This document shows, piece after piece, positions 1 to 12,549 of a stretch of 64,000 nt of DNA. Position numbers and translations under genes: made by a program. The notes beneath the pieces are model-generated. The model did no database searches and was not told where the DNA came from. It saw only the letters and a list, made by a program, of their open reading frames with translations. Origin of the DNA: Dicaeum eximium (lineage: Eukaryota; Chordata; Aves; Passeriformes; Dicaeidae); the NCBI GenBank assembly GCA_013396995.1, contig VWZP01006690.1, positions 925,689 through 989,688 on the forward strand. Direction: 5' to 3'. How positions within the stretch are numbered: the stretch's first letter is position 1; each line of letters opens with the position of its first letter.

Positions 1-1757
1 GATTTATGAAAAATATGTTGAGGGGGAACCAACATTTGATTTGTTTTCACAAACCTGTTCGCAGCAAAGCAATCAGGCTGTACCAAACATCTATGTTCAG
101 TCTGTCTGAATTTAAAGCACTTTCAAAGCATGCTGAAGCTGAAGAGCTGGATAAAGTACTGGGTCAATCACACACAGTACCAATTTTAAAAAGGAACATG
201 TATCCTTCCCTTGTGGGCAGAAGGAGATGGCACTGATGGCTCATCAGTGAGAATCACTCGCACAGGAGCTTATTGGAGCCTCCCTTCCTGGCTGCTGAAT
301 ATTCATTCTGGGTGCAGTAGGCTGGAGTACCATGCTGGGGACATTTCTGTGATGGAAACTCCTCTTCTGGTATCGTTAAAGGCCTTCAGCACCAAACCTG
401 TGCACAAGCCTATACAGGAATGAGGTGGGTTTTTGCTTGGTTGGTTTGTTTAATTGTCCTCCACTTTCACTAATGACAGTGATGATCAGTCTATTGCTTC
501 TTTAATTGTTCCTTTTTCCACTGGAGCCTTCAATCTTTGTGATTTATGTGCTATAGTTATCAGCAGTCCAAATGCTGAAGTAGTTTGTCACATGCAGAAA
601 ACGTGACAATTCTTTCTTCAGAAAGAAGCACAGTCTGGCATTTATACCAGGTAGAGAGGTTTAAAATGCCTGAGTCTTGGTATTTCTAATTGCTCTGCAT
701 ATTTCTCATATAACACATCATTACCAAATCATAATCATCAAACTTCTATTTTTTATTTGTTGCAAAATTAGAAGAAAATAATCTCTTCTACAAGTGTTCT
801 GCATTCTTCTCTCGTTTAGAAATGTCAGGGTGTAAACAGAAAACAAAGTAGTAGCTTGTTTCCAGCTTTGCTTCCCAGAGTGCTCTGAAAAAGTGCCCTC
901 TTACATACTGGAGACAGGAGAAAAAAGTGATACAAGCAATAAAAATGACAATTCTATTATTTTCAGACTTCTCACATACAGAATATTCTGCAACATTACC
1001 AAAGCCATAACCCATGTATTTAAAAAATAAAACCTTTCAGAGCATCTGATAAAACCTTGAGCAATTTCCTCCATCTCTCTAGAACTAAAGATGCCCAATT
1101 TTTCAGTACAATACTATGCACACTAATCTTCCCTCTAAAATGCCTTGTACTTGCCAAGATTTTTTTTCCTGTTTCTTAAAAAACAAACAAAAGCTTGTTT
1201 TGAAAGAAATATGAAAGGAACCAAAGGAATTGCGTTGAGCCAAAAGTCCTGCTTTCTCCACCCTCACTGTACTCATCTGGAAAGCATCTGGCAAACAAAT
1301 CCATTGATAGTTTAGAAAAGTCTTTTATCTGTCCTCACAGACTTAAAAGGACAGTGGAGAGCATACACATTCTGAACTAATTGCACATCCTCTTTGTACT
1401 ATTGCCATTTTGAAAAGATGAGAGCACAGCACACAATACACTCAGTAAAAGAAAAAGCCTGCTCTGGTAAGGCTGCATGAAACCCAGGTTAGTAAAACTT
1501 GCAGGAGACAGGGCCAGCCACGTTAACAATGAGTTGTCCAAATAAACAGAGAGGGAGGGCAGCACATAAATCCTGCCTCCATACTGTCAGTGATGCCAGA
1601 GCAGGCAACATACCCTCCTTAAGCAGAATTGCACAGTGTACATCCCTCCTCTGGTACACAAATCTGAGGCATGTGAGACACAGGGGAGGAAATGATGGTG
1701 ATTTTCATGCGTATTTATGTAAATGCTATGATTACAGTAAGTAATCAAACCAGCAGC

Positions 1758-1795
1758 ATGCAAATTTGAACATGCATCATTGAAGAAATGCAAAT
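1758..1795 (+). promoter_or_regulatory. Pair of ATGCAAAT octamer motifs
   Basis: Two exact ATGCAAAT octamers (1758-1765 and 1788-1795) lie 30 bp apart, start to start, with a CATGCAT between them. ATGCAAAT is the consensus for POU/OCT factors. An enhancer role is inference only, because the surrounding DNA is AT-rich and such motifs can arise by chance. Confidence 0.2.
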
Positions 1796-2936
1796 ATTTA
1801 TATAACAGTTTAAGTGGGAAACATTTAGGACAGTCCTTTGCTAGCTTTGCTAGGAAAAGATTAATTTTCAAATAGCTGACCACTGCAAAGTTGAAAGATG
1901 GCTGTTTATTAGAATTTGAGCATTCAGCAAACTTCTGAGGGCCTAATTCCTTTCTGTGCTTACAGGTATCCTCAGGAATCAAATTCCCCTCAGAATGAAA
2001 ACTTAACCCAAACCAGTACAAATTGGCTAATGACTATTATGAATATATCAAAATCCCAGTTTTCTGTTTTTTGTCTTTTTAGTATTTGGCTTCCTGCAGC
2101 CTCCTGTAGTGAGAAATACAAGGGCTCCAATGCCATTTGCTCCAAAGTGACCACAGTATTGCATTCTCACTTCTTCCTCAAACACGTAAGATGTACATGC
2201 AAGATAAGGAAAAAAATCAACCTTTCATAAAAAAAATACATTGTATGAACTATATTCTTTGGCAGATGCACAGTCTAAAACATTTAAAAAAATCTGCTAA
2301 AGAAGTTAAAACAGATTTGCAAATGACTCAGACTGAGCAGAGCTCTTGGGAATGCTTTCTGGCTGTCTTGCAATCCAGAATTAAGAATAGATGGGGGAGG
2401 AAGCATTAGGGGGCTTTTTTTGCTTGGTGCTTTAGGTGCTTCCATGTTTTTAGCACTATCAAACTGGATTTCGCAGGCTGTCATGCTGTCTGCTCATGTC
2501 TTGGAACCTTGGGTGGCTCAGCTGTGCAGGCAGCAGCGTGCTCACTGAGAGGGAAGGTCGCGCTACTGGAGAAAACAAAGCAGCCCTTGAAATACTGAGA
2601 GCCAACGGAATGTCTGGGGTGATTCGTCCACATTTTTATTTCTGATCTATAATGAGAGCTGAAGTTTGTTTTGAAGGACCTATTTTGGAACGCAGTGCAG
2701 ATCTGTGGAGGCTGCCGTGCTGATGATATTACAGGATGCCTGGCAGTCCTCGCTGTCCTGCCACATGCTCCTCCCAGCTGCAATTCCATTATAGCCATTC
2801 CCCCGAGCTCTCCAATGGACTATCAGAGCCTGGGGATACAGATGTTAACAGCTCTCATCAGTTATAAACAAAAGCTATTACAAAGAGAAGTCAGTTTTCG
2901 TCTTGCTGAATGGCTGACTGCTCACCTCTCGTAGCG

Positions 2937-2973
2937 ATAGTAATTAGTTAATGAGATAGTAATTAGTAATGAG
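2937..2973 (+). repeat. Short tandem duplication with TAATTA cores
   Basis: Two adjacent near-identical copies (2937-2955 and 2956-2973, 19 and 18 bp, differing by one inserted base) each contain TAATTAG, the core recognised by many homeodomain proteins. The duplication is visible directly. Any binding function is inference. Confidence 0.7.
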
Positions 2974-4454
2974 TTACCACCGTCATGCCAGGCTAGCGCT
3001 TCTCAATTTCTGAGTGACTCACACGGCAGAAGTGTCTCCCTGCCTTCCAACGATCACGGTTAGACACAGAAGGGTGCTATGTTCTTTTGCTTTCTTTCAT
3101 TTCCTTCTACTCACTACCTATTTTATCTCCCCATCTTTGCACTCTGTTCTGATTAGAGTTTAGCTCCAAATGGACAGCAGCATTGCTACCAGATTACTTT
3201 TGCGTGGTGGGATTTGGGTCCTTTTTCAGGTTAGGTAAACTGGACAAAAACTTTAGTGACAGAGAGAAATCTAACATTGCACAGAGAAATTCCAAGAGCT
3301 GTTTGTCATCTGTTGGCTAGGGGAACAGACAACTCCCAGACAGATTTAAAAAAAAAATCTCTTTCAGTAGAAGAAAAACAGGATTTATAGGATTTAGACT
3401 GAGCTAACATACAATGCAGTATTATGCCTGTCAATCTTCACTCATTCTTTTTCATGTTTATCTACCTTTTAATAATTACTATAGCATCCCTCTTCTCTCA
3501 TGGAACGTTGTATAAAGTGACATTGAGGATTTAAAAGGTTTTATTATTTCTGCCACTTAATTCTGTCTACGACTAGGGGGACAGAAGTCAGCCCACTACA
3601 TATACACCAGTAAAATCATATAATCCCAATGGATTTCTATAGCACTCTTCCAGAATTTTAAGCCAAAGAAAGGTGATCTGACTCTATGCTATAATTATCA
3701 TTCAAAATATACTGTTCAAAAGAATCACTGGCCAATGTTCATCTATAAAATGTTTGAGAATATTCTAAACAAAAGGTATTTCATGTGGTTACTTCAGAAA
3801 ACAACAAACAAGCTCTAGTACTAGTAGCCCAGAGACTGGATCACAGCCTCTTGAGACAAAACCTTTCCAGACAAAACCTTTCTGCTAAAGCCTTTCAGCA
3901 AAAGTAACAATTAAACCTAGATTTTGCTCTTTAACACCTTTTATTGTTCTTTGTAAGTTTGCATTCCTCTGACAAAAGACAAGCCAAACCATTAATTTCA
4001 CATCTAACTGATTACTACTTGTGCAGTTTTATTAGAGGTCATGGAGCCTTATACCTCCTGGCAGTTAATACAGTCAGCATGTCATACAGAACTGAAGCCT
4101 GTCCTTCCTCTTCTGTCTAAATTCTGTTTATTTTGGAATATTTTTTAGATCCTAAGCCTGATTGGGCTCTGTTGATATCACCCCACAAGCTGAAAGTATT
4201 AATGGCAAAGGTTACAAGAGGAGTATCTCATAATTCTTACCCAGACAGGATCTTGAGGTTAGACTCAAGTTCATGACTATTACACTATGTATACCTTTAC
4301 CTTTTTGTCCAGTATTACACCTGATTATTTTTACAAAAGCCTCACAACTAAGATTAGTTAACCGAAATGTTATACATTTCACACCTTCCACTAACTAGGA
4401 TCTTGTTTGACTCCTAAACACCCCAAACCCTCCTGAAATGTTCCTCATTTCTGA

Positions 4455-4492
4455 AAGAAAAGGTCTCTTCCAACCTTGGTGATTGTATGATC
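4455..4492 (+). mobile_element. CR1 LINE 3' tail fragment
   Basis: The segment reads like the last tens of bases of a sense-strand CR1 element: a 'ggtctcttccaacctt' block followed by a degenerate ATTCTATG-type terminal repeat (gattgtatgat). Only the terminal portion is recognisable. The sequence upstream cannot be aligned by eye to CR1, so this is a short, old fragment. Confidence 0.5.
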
Positions 4493-4724
4493 GTAAGAGA
4501 GATCTTCCTCTTAACTGTTACCCAAGTATCATCTCAATTTTGTTAAATTAATATGTGGTTTAATATGATGCTTAACTCATGAAAAGAAAAGCAGAAAGGA
4601 CAACTATTTTACTTACACCAGGGAAACTAGAATTGAAGATAAAAATAAAATACCCAGGGCATTAAAAGCTTAAAAAAAGGAAAAGAAAATAAAGTACTCT
4701 TGAAGTGATCCTCTGCTTGGGGCT

Positions 4725-5235
4725 GCCCTCAGACCCCAGCAGGGCTCGCCAGCCTGGCCGGGCCCGGGCAGCGCCAGCCGTGGCTCGGGGCTGGGCGAGC
4801 AGCAGAGAGAGCCCGGAGCAGAGAGAGAGAGAGCCCGGAGCGGGGAGAGAGAGCCCCGAGCGATGAGAGAGAGCCCGCAGTGGGGAGAGAGAGCCCGCAG
4901 TGGAGAGAGAGAGTCCGGAGCGGGGAGAGAGAGCCCGCAGCGATGAGAGAGAGCCCGAGCGATGAGAGAGAGCCCGCAGCAGAGAGAGAGCCCGCAGAGG
5001 GGAGAGAGAGCCCGCAGCAGAGAGAGAGAACCCGCAGCGGTGAGAGCCCGCAGCGAGCCCGGCATCGCCGCACGCTCCGGGCCGGGGCTGCCGCTGCCGC
5101 CCGTGCCCGCCCTGCAGCGCTGCCGTTCCCAGCTCTGTGCTCCCGCAGCCCCACTGCTGACACAGCTGCGGGCATTGCCACCTCTCCCGATGGCAGCGCT
5201 GGGGCAGGGGATCTGTGCCTTGGATATCATCCCCT
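4725..5235. other. Isolated GC-rich, CpG-rich island
   Basis: This is an abrupt block of high GC and frequent CpG in otherwise AT-rich DNA. It contains the 20-bp minisatellite (4801-5057) and a unique GC-rich shoulder (about 5058-5235). It could be a CpG-island promoter of an unrecognised transcript, or simply an expanded GC-rich satellite. No conserved coding sequence is seen; the open frames across it result from the repeat. A run of A-rich sequence (about 4670-4695) borders it on the left. Confidence 0.55.
4801..5057 (+). repeat. 20-bp GC/purine-rich minisatellite
   Basis: About a dozen imperfect head-to-tail copies of a 20-bp unit, roughly GAGAGAGAGCCCGCAGCGGG, with variants at the CGG/CGA/TGG positions and a few indels. 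On the + strand the unit alternates a GA dinucleotide run with a GC-rich half. Because 20 is not a multiple of 3, all six frames stay open for long distances and give spurious Ser/Leu/Arg-rich or Glu/Arg-rich frames. Confidence 0.9.
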
Positions 5236-7830
5236 GGAGAACAGCAGTGAGACTGAGTCTGGGTATGCTTTAAGTTAAATTGCTTTTTGCTTTTGCTAAA
5301 CGTACAATGAGGTGTCCAAAGCATCGCTTTATATAGTCCCTAGATTGGGCCTAAAATCTGATTTTTACACACAAACCACACAATTAATCCAACCCCTTGT
5401 ACTATTTGGGGACTACTTCTGTCTTGTGACATCTGACACCTCACAGATGTCAACACACCTGGTTATCCAAGGGTTTTCTCCTTCCTGCTACCTGTTAAGT
5501 AAAAACTCCTACCCATATTCCCTTTGATAAAACTGCTTACACGCTGAGCCTTGCTAGATATGCAATAATGAGGTGGGAAACGTGGCATATCCTTACAATT
5601 CTTGCACGTTTGCTAACAGCGTGGTGAGACAGTGAGTCAGTACATACCACTGGATGGTTTCAGGCACAGCAACCTCCACTGGCATATTACCTATATATTC
5701 CTGTGCAAATCCTAATGGCACATCACTTAACCACAGTCTGTCAGGCAAAACAACCTCTTAGATCTTTTATTTTTCCACTGGAAGAACCTTGCATCAAAAT
5801 TAGCACTATCAGTGGTACAATTATGCACACACACATTAGACAATCAAATAAAACCCCTTGGGCAGACTGCACTGACAGGCTGTGATGGCTGGCCTACATC
5901 TTAGATTGACATATCCTACAACCTAATGCTTCTACAATATTACCTTCTCCCTCAGGGTACACTAAATTACTGACTGCTGCTCCCTGTACAGCAGGATTTG
6001 GTAGAGCAAGTGCAGGGACAACTGGTTTTAATAGAAAAGAGCAAACACATAAACACTGAGCCAGGACCTCCAAAGACATCTAAAGAGGCATCCAGGGAAG
6101 CAGGGCCTGACCCCAGCTGCCCACTATATCCTGTATCCTTCTGATCCTAAAGAGGCTCTACCCGCCCGAAACAAAGCACTTAACAGATCACAAATGCAGT
6201 ACTTGAGGAAAAAACTGTGAGATGACACACACACGTCACTCAGTGATCCAGTGAAGAGCAAATTTAAACCACGTTTGTTTTTCCTTCCAGAGCGGCACTA
6301 CTGTCTTTGTGAACTCAAAGGAGAATCACAGACTAAGACAATATTCAAACCAGAGACTAAGATCACGTTTCAGCTGCCTTTTTAGTGTACTCTAGTTATC
6401 CATTGTTTGTTGACTTTGGAAAAAGTAACATAACTAAATGAAGCAGCACCACCAGCATTCCTAACAGTCTGAAAACCTCATGCTTCAAACAACAGAGGTA
6501 TTGTTACTGATTGCCATGATGTTATAGTTGCATGACTTGGCAGGAAATACAGTTTCCAGGACACAAACTGAGGTGCTGTGAGAGAAATATTATGGACTGA
6601 ATTCTTTCTCCTCAGCTGAAAAGAGAAAAAGTAGTCAAAATATATACAGACCCCTGACATAGAGCAGGTCACTTGTAAGTCAAGAAATTACCTGTGTAAT
6701 AATGAAAAGAAAAATTATAGAAGTTACAAAAACATCCTGAAGTTGCTCTGTAGTTACAAATCTGGAAGTTAAGCATGAGATTTGAGACAGACACACAGAT
6801 GTCTTTCCTAGCACAGGAAATTGGGGAGATTCCAAATTTTTATTTAGTAAACTTCACAGTTATTGCAATGGTCCAAGAACCTGTGGGAAACATCATCCTC
6901 TTGTGCTGTCTGTAGCTTTGCATTTTCTTTCTTGATATAGACTTTGTTTTCTGGTTTTGAAAAGCAGTTTTGCCGTCCAGGGGCCTATATTGTTAACCCC
7001 TTAATACCCTGTGACCTGACTACTTCTGCACTGTTACCTGTAGCTGCAAGGCTGACCTGATCCACGGGCTCTCATTCAATCCAATGGGTTAAATTTCTTC
7101 TTAAAAGGAAAGAGTAGGAACCATAATTTGCATTAGCAGCACTAATGCACACAAGACATTACAGTGAACAATATTACAATATATTTAGTGATACTGCAGG
7201 ATACCACATGTACGAGTTCTTTTCCAATTGTAAATATCCCCACAGAAGTGCAATACAGAAAAAAGATTACTGGGTTTTTTTTTCACATAACCTTTTTGAC
7301 AGGTTGTCTTTCAGGATTTCAATCTGTAGCCCATGGGCTTTTCTTTGATACCAAGAAATGTGTCACCTTTAACATCAGGTTAAAGGAACAACAGAAAGTA
7401 ACAACAGACAGCCTTATCCAGAAAGCCAGGAACAGATTCCTGTATCTGTTGATGCATTTTACTTAGTTGTCTATGACAGAAAGGTTAGGTCCCAGAAAAA
7501 GAAAAATTAAGATTCATTGCATCTAAACACATCTCAGACTCTTATTGTTTAAAACTCAGTGCAGTATTATCTAGCTGGTTCCCTCCACAGGGAGATCCCT
7601 CCCTCAGCTCCCATCCGTGGCAGAAATTTGCATTCCTGCTCAATGCCTATGTTTATTTTTGGTCACATGCACTAATTCTAATGAGTGATAAAACCCCTGG
7701 GTGCCTAGACTGATCTGATAAGCACCACTGAATGCACAACTGCAGGCAAACTCTAAGCACGTGTGCTTATTTCCCACAACAGGTTCTGAAATGTGGCTTG
7801 AAATTAAAGGGTAAGCAAAAAACTTAATAA

Positions 7831-7861
7831 GGGGGAAGGGAAGGGAAGGAAAGGAAAGGAG
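7831..7861 (+). repeat. Polypurine (GGGAA/GGAAA) tract
   Basis: About 30 bases of uninterrupted purine with GGGAA and GGAAA units. A simple low-complexity tract. Confidence 0.7.
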
Positions 7862-8321
7862 ATGAAAACTACTTTCTTTAACCATCCTCTCTGTCACTCT
7901 CCAGACTGTTCCTGTTTAATCTTGCCTTGAGGTATTCCTTGTAGATGTTACATGGAAGAACATCATACAGGGATATAAATACTTGCTCACACACAGACAG
8001 TTCTGATGGAAGAGCAGGATTATTTCCCGGGCTGCTTCACTCAGTGATAAGATCATTCAGTACCTCTTGCTCCTCTAGACCTCCCAACAAGGCTTTACCT
8101 GAGTATTTTGCTTAATTTAGTCTTAAATGTGCAAAATTCACCTGTCTACATTGTTGTAAAAGATCAGGCAAAAGTGTTGGAAAGTCTTTGGAAAAAGGAA
8201 ATAGAAACAACCACTCCCCTTCTGCACATCCTTGCCTGGGGTTTACAGTATGGAATAAATTGTGTAAGATCTATGAAGTGGCAGTCAGAGGAATTGTTTT
8301 CTGCCTGGTCCTTATCATAGA

Positions 8322-8357
8322 ATGATTACTGGTTGGTTTTTATGATTACTGGTTGGT
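8322..8357 (+). repeat. Two-copy direct repeat, 20-bp period
   Basis: The 16-mer atgattactggttggt occurs exactly at 8322-8337 and again at 8342-8357, separated by four T/A-type bases. A small local duplication. Confidence 0.85.
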
Positions 8358-9247
8358 ATTTCTCCGTCAGATTCAAACCTGGGTTTTATTAGCTACCAAA
8401 TCAATCTCTGCAGCTTGATGGGAAAGTCACCCTGAATTACCTTCCTGAACATTTTCTGGATTTCAAATTCTCCACAGCATGACAACAGATAGAGCTATTT
8501 TGGGAAAAAGACAAGATAATTTATACTTGACACTATTGCATGAGGCTATCATTAATGCTAGACAAATCCAAAAAGGCAATTGAGTTTAGTCTAGCAAGGC
8601 AGAGGGTTACATTCTTGATTACAAAGTAGGAAATTAAAAGTTATCAAAACCAAAACAACAAGTAAGACATAGAACATATTTGAAACAGTTCAATTCTCCC
8701 AGCTGTCCCAAGATTTCTCTGAGTAATGTCCCTGGAGCAGATATAGGAGAAGTTGGGAATTGGTACAACTACATTACAAATTTTGACTTTTAGAAATAAC
8801 TTGCCATTATTGTGAAAACAGGAATTCAAGTTTGAGGTGGCTGAGGTGGCTCAGAGCTGAAGATAACCACTCTCTTCACTTCATACAACATCCACTGCCT
8901 CGCCTCATTTTTGGTCCCACCTTGAATGACATTAACATTTTCTCTGCCTGGGTGATTTTCTGGCTGTATAGAGTGTTTTTGTACATTCCTTTAGCTTAAG
9001 CAATCTTCAAGAGGGGCAATATTCTTCCAGGCTCGTACCGCACGTGGAGTCACATCTCTATACCTGCTCTTTAAACTGAACACACTTGAATATGTAATTT
9101 TATCTTCAGAGGGTCACTATACAACGTTAATCATACAGATTATATACCTGGCTGTGAATATGTGTTCCCTCCCTAACATTTAAGGGAAGGAGCCTTCAAA
9201 TAAGGTGTGTCCCACTTTCCCCTAATGCAGAATGGCTGAGGCTAGCA

Positions 9248-9345
9248 GGGAGATCTGGTTTATCTGGTCCAAACCCCCTGCTCCAGCAGGGCCATCTCTT
9301 CTCCTCTGGAGGGAAAGGAGAAACATGTCCATCTTTGGAATTTTC
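9248..9345 (-). mobile_element. Degraded CR1 LINE fragment
   Basis: Read on the + strand, the segment has the order typical of an inverted CR1 3' region: an 'agatctggtttatctggtcc' block, an 'aaccccctgctccagcaggg' block, then a 'catgtccatctttggaat' block. No terminal ATTCTATG repeat is seen. It is diverged and short, so the subfamily cannot be stated. Confidence 0.5.
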
Positions 9346-12300
9346 AGGGCTCTGCTGTGGCTGACCTGACCTAACGACAGCAATAGTCCTACTTCACATT
9401 AGAGGTTGGGCCAGAAGTACTTTCCATCCATATCTCTAATCCCAAAAATATGAGTGTGCTTCATTCAGTGAAAGATTTTAATTTTTCTCTTGATCAAAAA
9501 GTCCCCCCATCCAGAAAGTCAAAGCTCACTGCTGTCAAGTGCCTTATGCCACTGGTTTCACTCCCACTTTGCAGTTGTACATCCACTACTGGCACTGCCA
9601 CAGGCTGAATATTTTGGGTACTGTCACACTGGAACATTCACAGCTCTGTATTTTTAATGCTATCGTGGCTTGGTTCATTAACTACTCCACTTGAACCTTG
9701 TCTTCCTTTCATGAAATATTTACAGCTCTTTGGTAATATTTTGTACATCTGTTTTTTCCCCCCATTCATCTAAAAGCCATTACTAATGTTTTCATAATAA
9801 GGAACTGTTTTACTGAACAAAGATAACAGTAGCTAAGTCAAGAACAACATGAACAAATTAAAATTAAAAAAGGAAGTAAGGCCATTTAGAATTCAACAAT
9901 ACACAGCCACAATACTTATTATTCCCTGCTAACACTAAATAATATTGAAGTGTATTATTCTATTCTATTCTTCAAGGTCCATCTTATATTAAATGAACTG
10001 AAGTTAAGACAGCTTATTCCAGTCACCTAAAGTAGCACTATCAACTTTTATTAGAATATGGAGATAGGTCTGCTTTTTAAAATTAGCATCTACAATAAAG
10101 CTTCTATTTGAAAGTGATAGAAATAAATTTTGATTTGTCATTGAAAGCTACACAAACAGTTGCTTTTTCCTTATTCACAGGTTAAATCTGTACCTGGGAA
10201 AGTCACTTCCCTCCCTGTGTTAGCATTCCCCACGATGGCTGGCAGTTCCCAAATTCCAGCAGAATGCAGCCACCACTGGAGCTTTGAACACTGAAGCACT
10301 TAGACCAACCAGATTATCATGCAGGCCTTTGGCCTGGGATGGATTTGTATTCAAGGGGAGCCAACAGAGAAAATACTAACCAGAATCCAAGTGCTCCTTG
10401 GAATCATGAGTTCATGGAAGGCAAACTTTACCTAAGTTTTCACAGTGCTTCCATTTGATGATGGAAGTTTGGTTTTGTATCCATACAGATGTAAAGTGCA
10501 GAAAAACCATAAACCTTTGGTATGAGTCATATAACTTGGCAGAAGAGTAAATCCAAAGGTATTTATTAATTTATTAATGAAGGAGAACATAAATCTGAAG
10601 TTTTAAAGTATATATATTTTCTATTTCCTTACCTGCATGAACAGGTTCAATACAGCAGTTTTATACTGAATGAACCTGTCAAAAGACAGGAAAGACTAAT
10701 TAATAATTTGATCTACTGATCTTCCAACCATTAAAAAAAATCTTTAGTTACATATAAAAATCTATCCAGATTCTTGTGGATACATAGCAGTTTCCACCTT
10801 GGATAGTCCAAATGCACTGGATGCACACTAGTGGGTGGATTTTGAAGTTGTATTTGAGAAGCAATTTAGCTACTGGCTGTAATATGAGAATTGTCTGCTC
10901 CAGCTCCGTGCTAGGAGACAGACAGCAGCAAGACTCATCATTTCCTCAGTGGAGGTGGAACAGGACTGATGGAAGACACAGCTGAAGGGGGGAGAGCATG
11001 TAAACAAAGGGGTGGATCACTGTTCTGATAAGGAAAAGAACACTCTTGCTTGCTCAATGAAAATTATTACACTTAATGTATGCCACTACTCCTCCCACAT
11101 GCCCTGGAGACCTAAGTGAGCCCATGCACATTGTTCTCTGATGTTTTTGATGGCAACTAATTAATCTTTATGAGAGGGAGTGCTGACTTCAGGGGTTTTA
11201 TCTTACTGCACTGCAATTTATTTTCATTGGCAAACGGTTGACTTTCCCTTTACAACATGCAGCTTATGAATGTCTCAGTTGTTTTGTCAATGCAATCACA
11301 AAGATTGATACATCTATGTCTAAAGCTGTACATTTTTTAAAATTGCAGTTCAGAGTCCTGTTTAAGAACCAAGCCCACAGTGATTTATTTAAGGGTGTAT
11401 TATATTCCCAATTGCAAGTTCAGTTGCTTTTGGAGCTTTTTTTCTGGCCTCCACTCTCAGTTCCTGCTTGGATACCCTTGCACATCCTGCACTCACTATT
11501 CCCTGAAGGCTTTGGTATCCAAACCACTGCTGCCTTCTTTTTTCTTGCTCAACAATGGCAACAGAGAGTCAGTGGCAAAGGAATATGGCAGAGAAATGAG
11601 TCACCACTAAGTAGTTCATTAAACCACATACCATATGGAAGAATTTACTGTATATTAAATATGTTGACTTGATTCCACTAATCAAATAATAAAATTCTAC
11701 TAGAACAATAAAATTTGTGAGATAAGTAAAGAAATACAGAAATTAAAAAGTAATTTACTACTTGATGAAAGGAAACCCACCCATTCCTTTCTTAGCTCCT
11801 AGTTTTAAGTGTTGTGTTAAAATCCAATTTTTAATTTGAGTGTTTAAAAGTAAAAATAACATATGGAAGCAGTTTGGGAAATTCAGAAATCTTTTTTTTT
11901 TATAGAAGAAAGCATAGTGTGTGAGACAGAAGTAATATATTCTAAGATGCTGTCACAGGACCTGGACTGTGCATTTGCACAGACAACACAATATCTGGGT
12001 AATTTTTGTGAGAAACTGCATTTATTTTAAACTACATTTAGTTCTATCACAGCCTCTTTCTACTGAAGAATATAAAATTATTTATATTTAAATTTCCTGT
12101 TTAAGTCAGATAAAAAATTTAAATGTTTTGGTAGCTACTGTGGCCCTTCTGGAGACATTTCCCATGGGGACTATTATAAGCTTCCATATTTCTGCTTGTG
12201 CAGGAAAGTGGGGGCTGCCCAAACAGGAGATAATGCTAAAAAGACAAACTTCTTTCACCAGGTTGGAAAGCAGGAAAGACTTGTCTGAAACCTCTGTAGT

Positions 12301-12370
12301 GGAGATGCCTGGTTAGATGACTGCTGGGTCAGAGCACATCCACTGTGTCTCCATGTTTCCATGAAACCAT

Positions 12371-12422
12371 CCCCCCCAAAAAACCACCAAAACACAACAA
12401 ACAGCCAAACAACAATAAAAAC
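12371..12422 (+). repeat. A/C-rich simple repeat
   Basis: A run of C followed by about 45 bases made almost only of A and C in (CAAA)/(CCAAA)-like units. Similar tracts occur at 26132-26163 and 60983-61040. They may be remnants of A-rich retroposon tails, but no element body was recognised next to this one. Confidence 0.65.
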
Positions 12423-12448
12423 CCAGTCCCCTCAGCCAAATTCTAGTT

Positions 12449-12549
12449 TGATTTTCAAGGCTGTTCTTGAAAATCAGATAAAGATTAATTAATTAATCTT
12501 TAATTACTTTAAAGATAAATTAGCAGTTAGTTACTGCTAATTTATCTTT
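12449..12549. repeat. Cluster of three adjacent perfect inverted repeats
   Basis: Three non-overlapping perfect inverted repeats lie within 101 bp. The first has 11-bp arms (12449-12459 and 12466-12476) with a 6-base loop. The second is a 24-bp perfect palindrome (12479-12502) rich in TTAATTAA. The third has 17-bp arms (12511-12527 and 12533-12549) with a 5-base loop. All were checked base by base. Each could form a hairpin in DNA or RNA. No transposon terminal repeat or RNA gene family was recognised. Confidence 0.85.

Larger units (their letters stand above)
1..4454. other. Non-coding stretch, no gene recognised
   Basis: AT-rich sequence in which every open frame is short and overlaps others on both strands, as expected by chance. 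No protein family, RNA gene or long repeat was recognised. The only structured items seen are a pair of octamer motifs near 1.76 kb and a homeodomain-core tandem repeat near 2.94 kb, listed separately. If bird gene order matches human, TEKT5 would lie on this side of EMP2, but I saw no tektin exon. Confidence 0.6.
5236..9247. other. Non-coding stretch, no gene recognised
   Basis: No exon, RNA gene or identifiable repeat was recognised apart from the small repeats listed separately (7831-7861 and 8322-8357). The part from about 5.3 to 6.1 kb is less AT-rich on the minus strand and has several short open frames broken by stops. I considered a decayed retroviral element there but saw no motif that would support it. 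Confidence 0.5.

Noticed and set aside
1587..2021. 144-codon minus-strand open frame.
   Set aside because: Overlapped by other-strand frames, with cysteine/histidine-rich random composition, no domain, and no splice or promoter context.
4662..5324. Minus-strand open frames of up to 220 codons (and + frames) over the GC-rich island, Ser/Leu/Arg-rich.
   Set aside because: They are produced by a 20-bp tandem repeat that keeps several frames open at once. The same peptide pattern appears in shifted frames and no domain is recognisable.
5236..6480. Possible decayed endogenous retroviral segment on the minus strand.
   Set aside because: Composition and a few hydrophobic short frames suggested it, but I found no polymerase or envelope motif, no primer-binding site and no paired LTRs.
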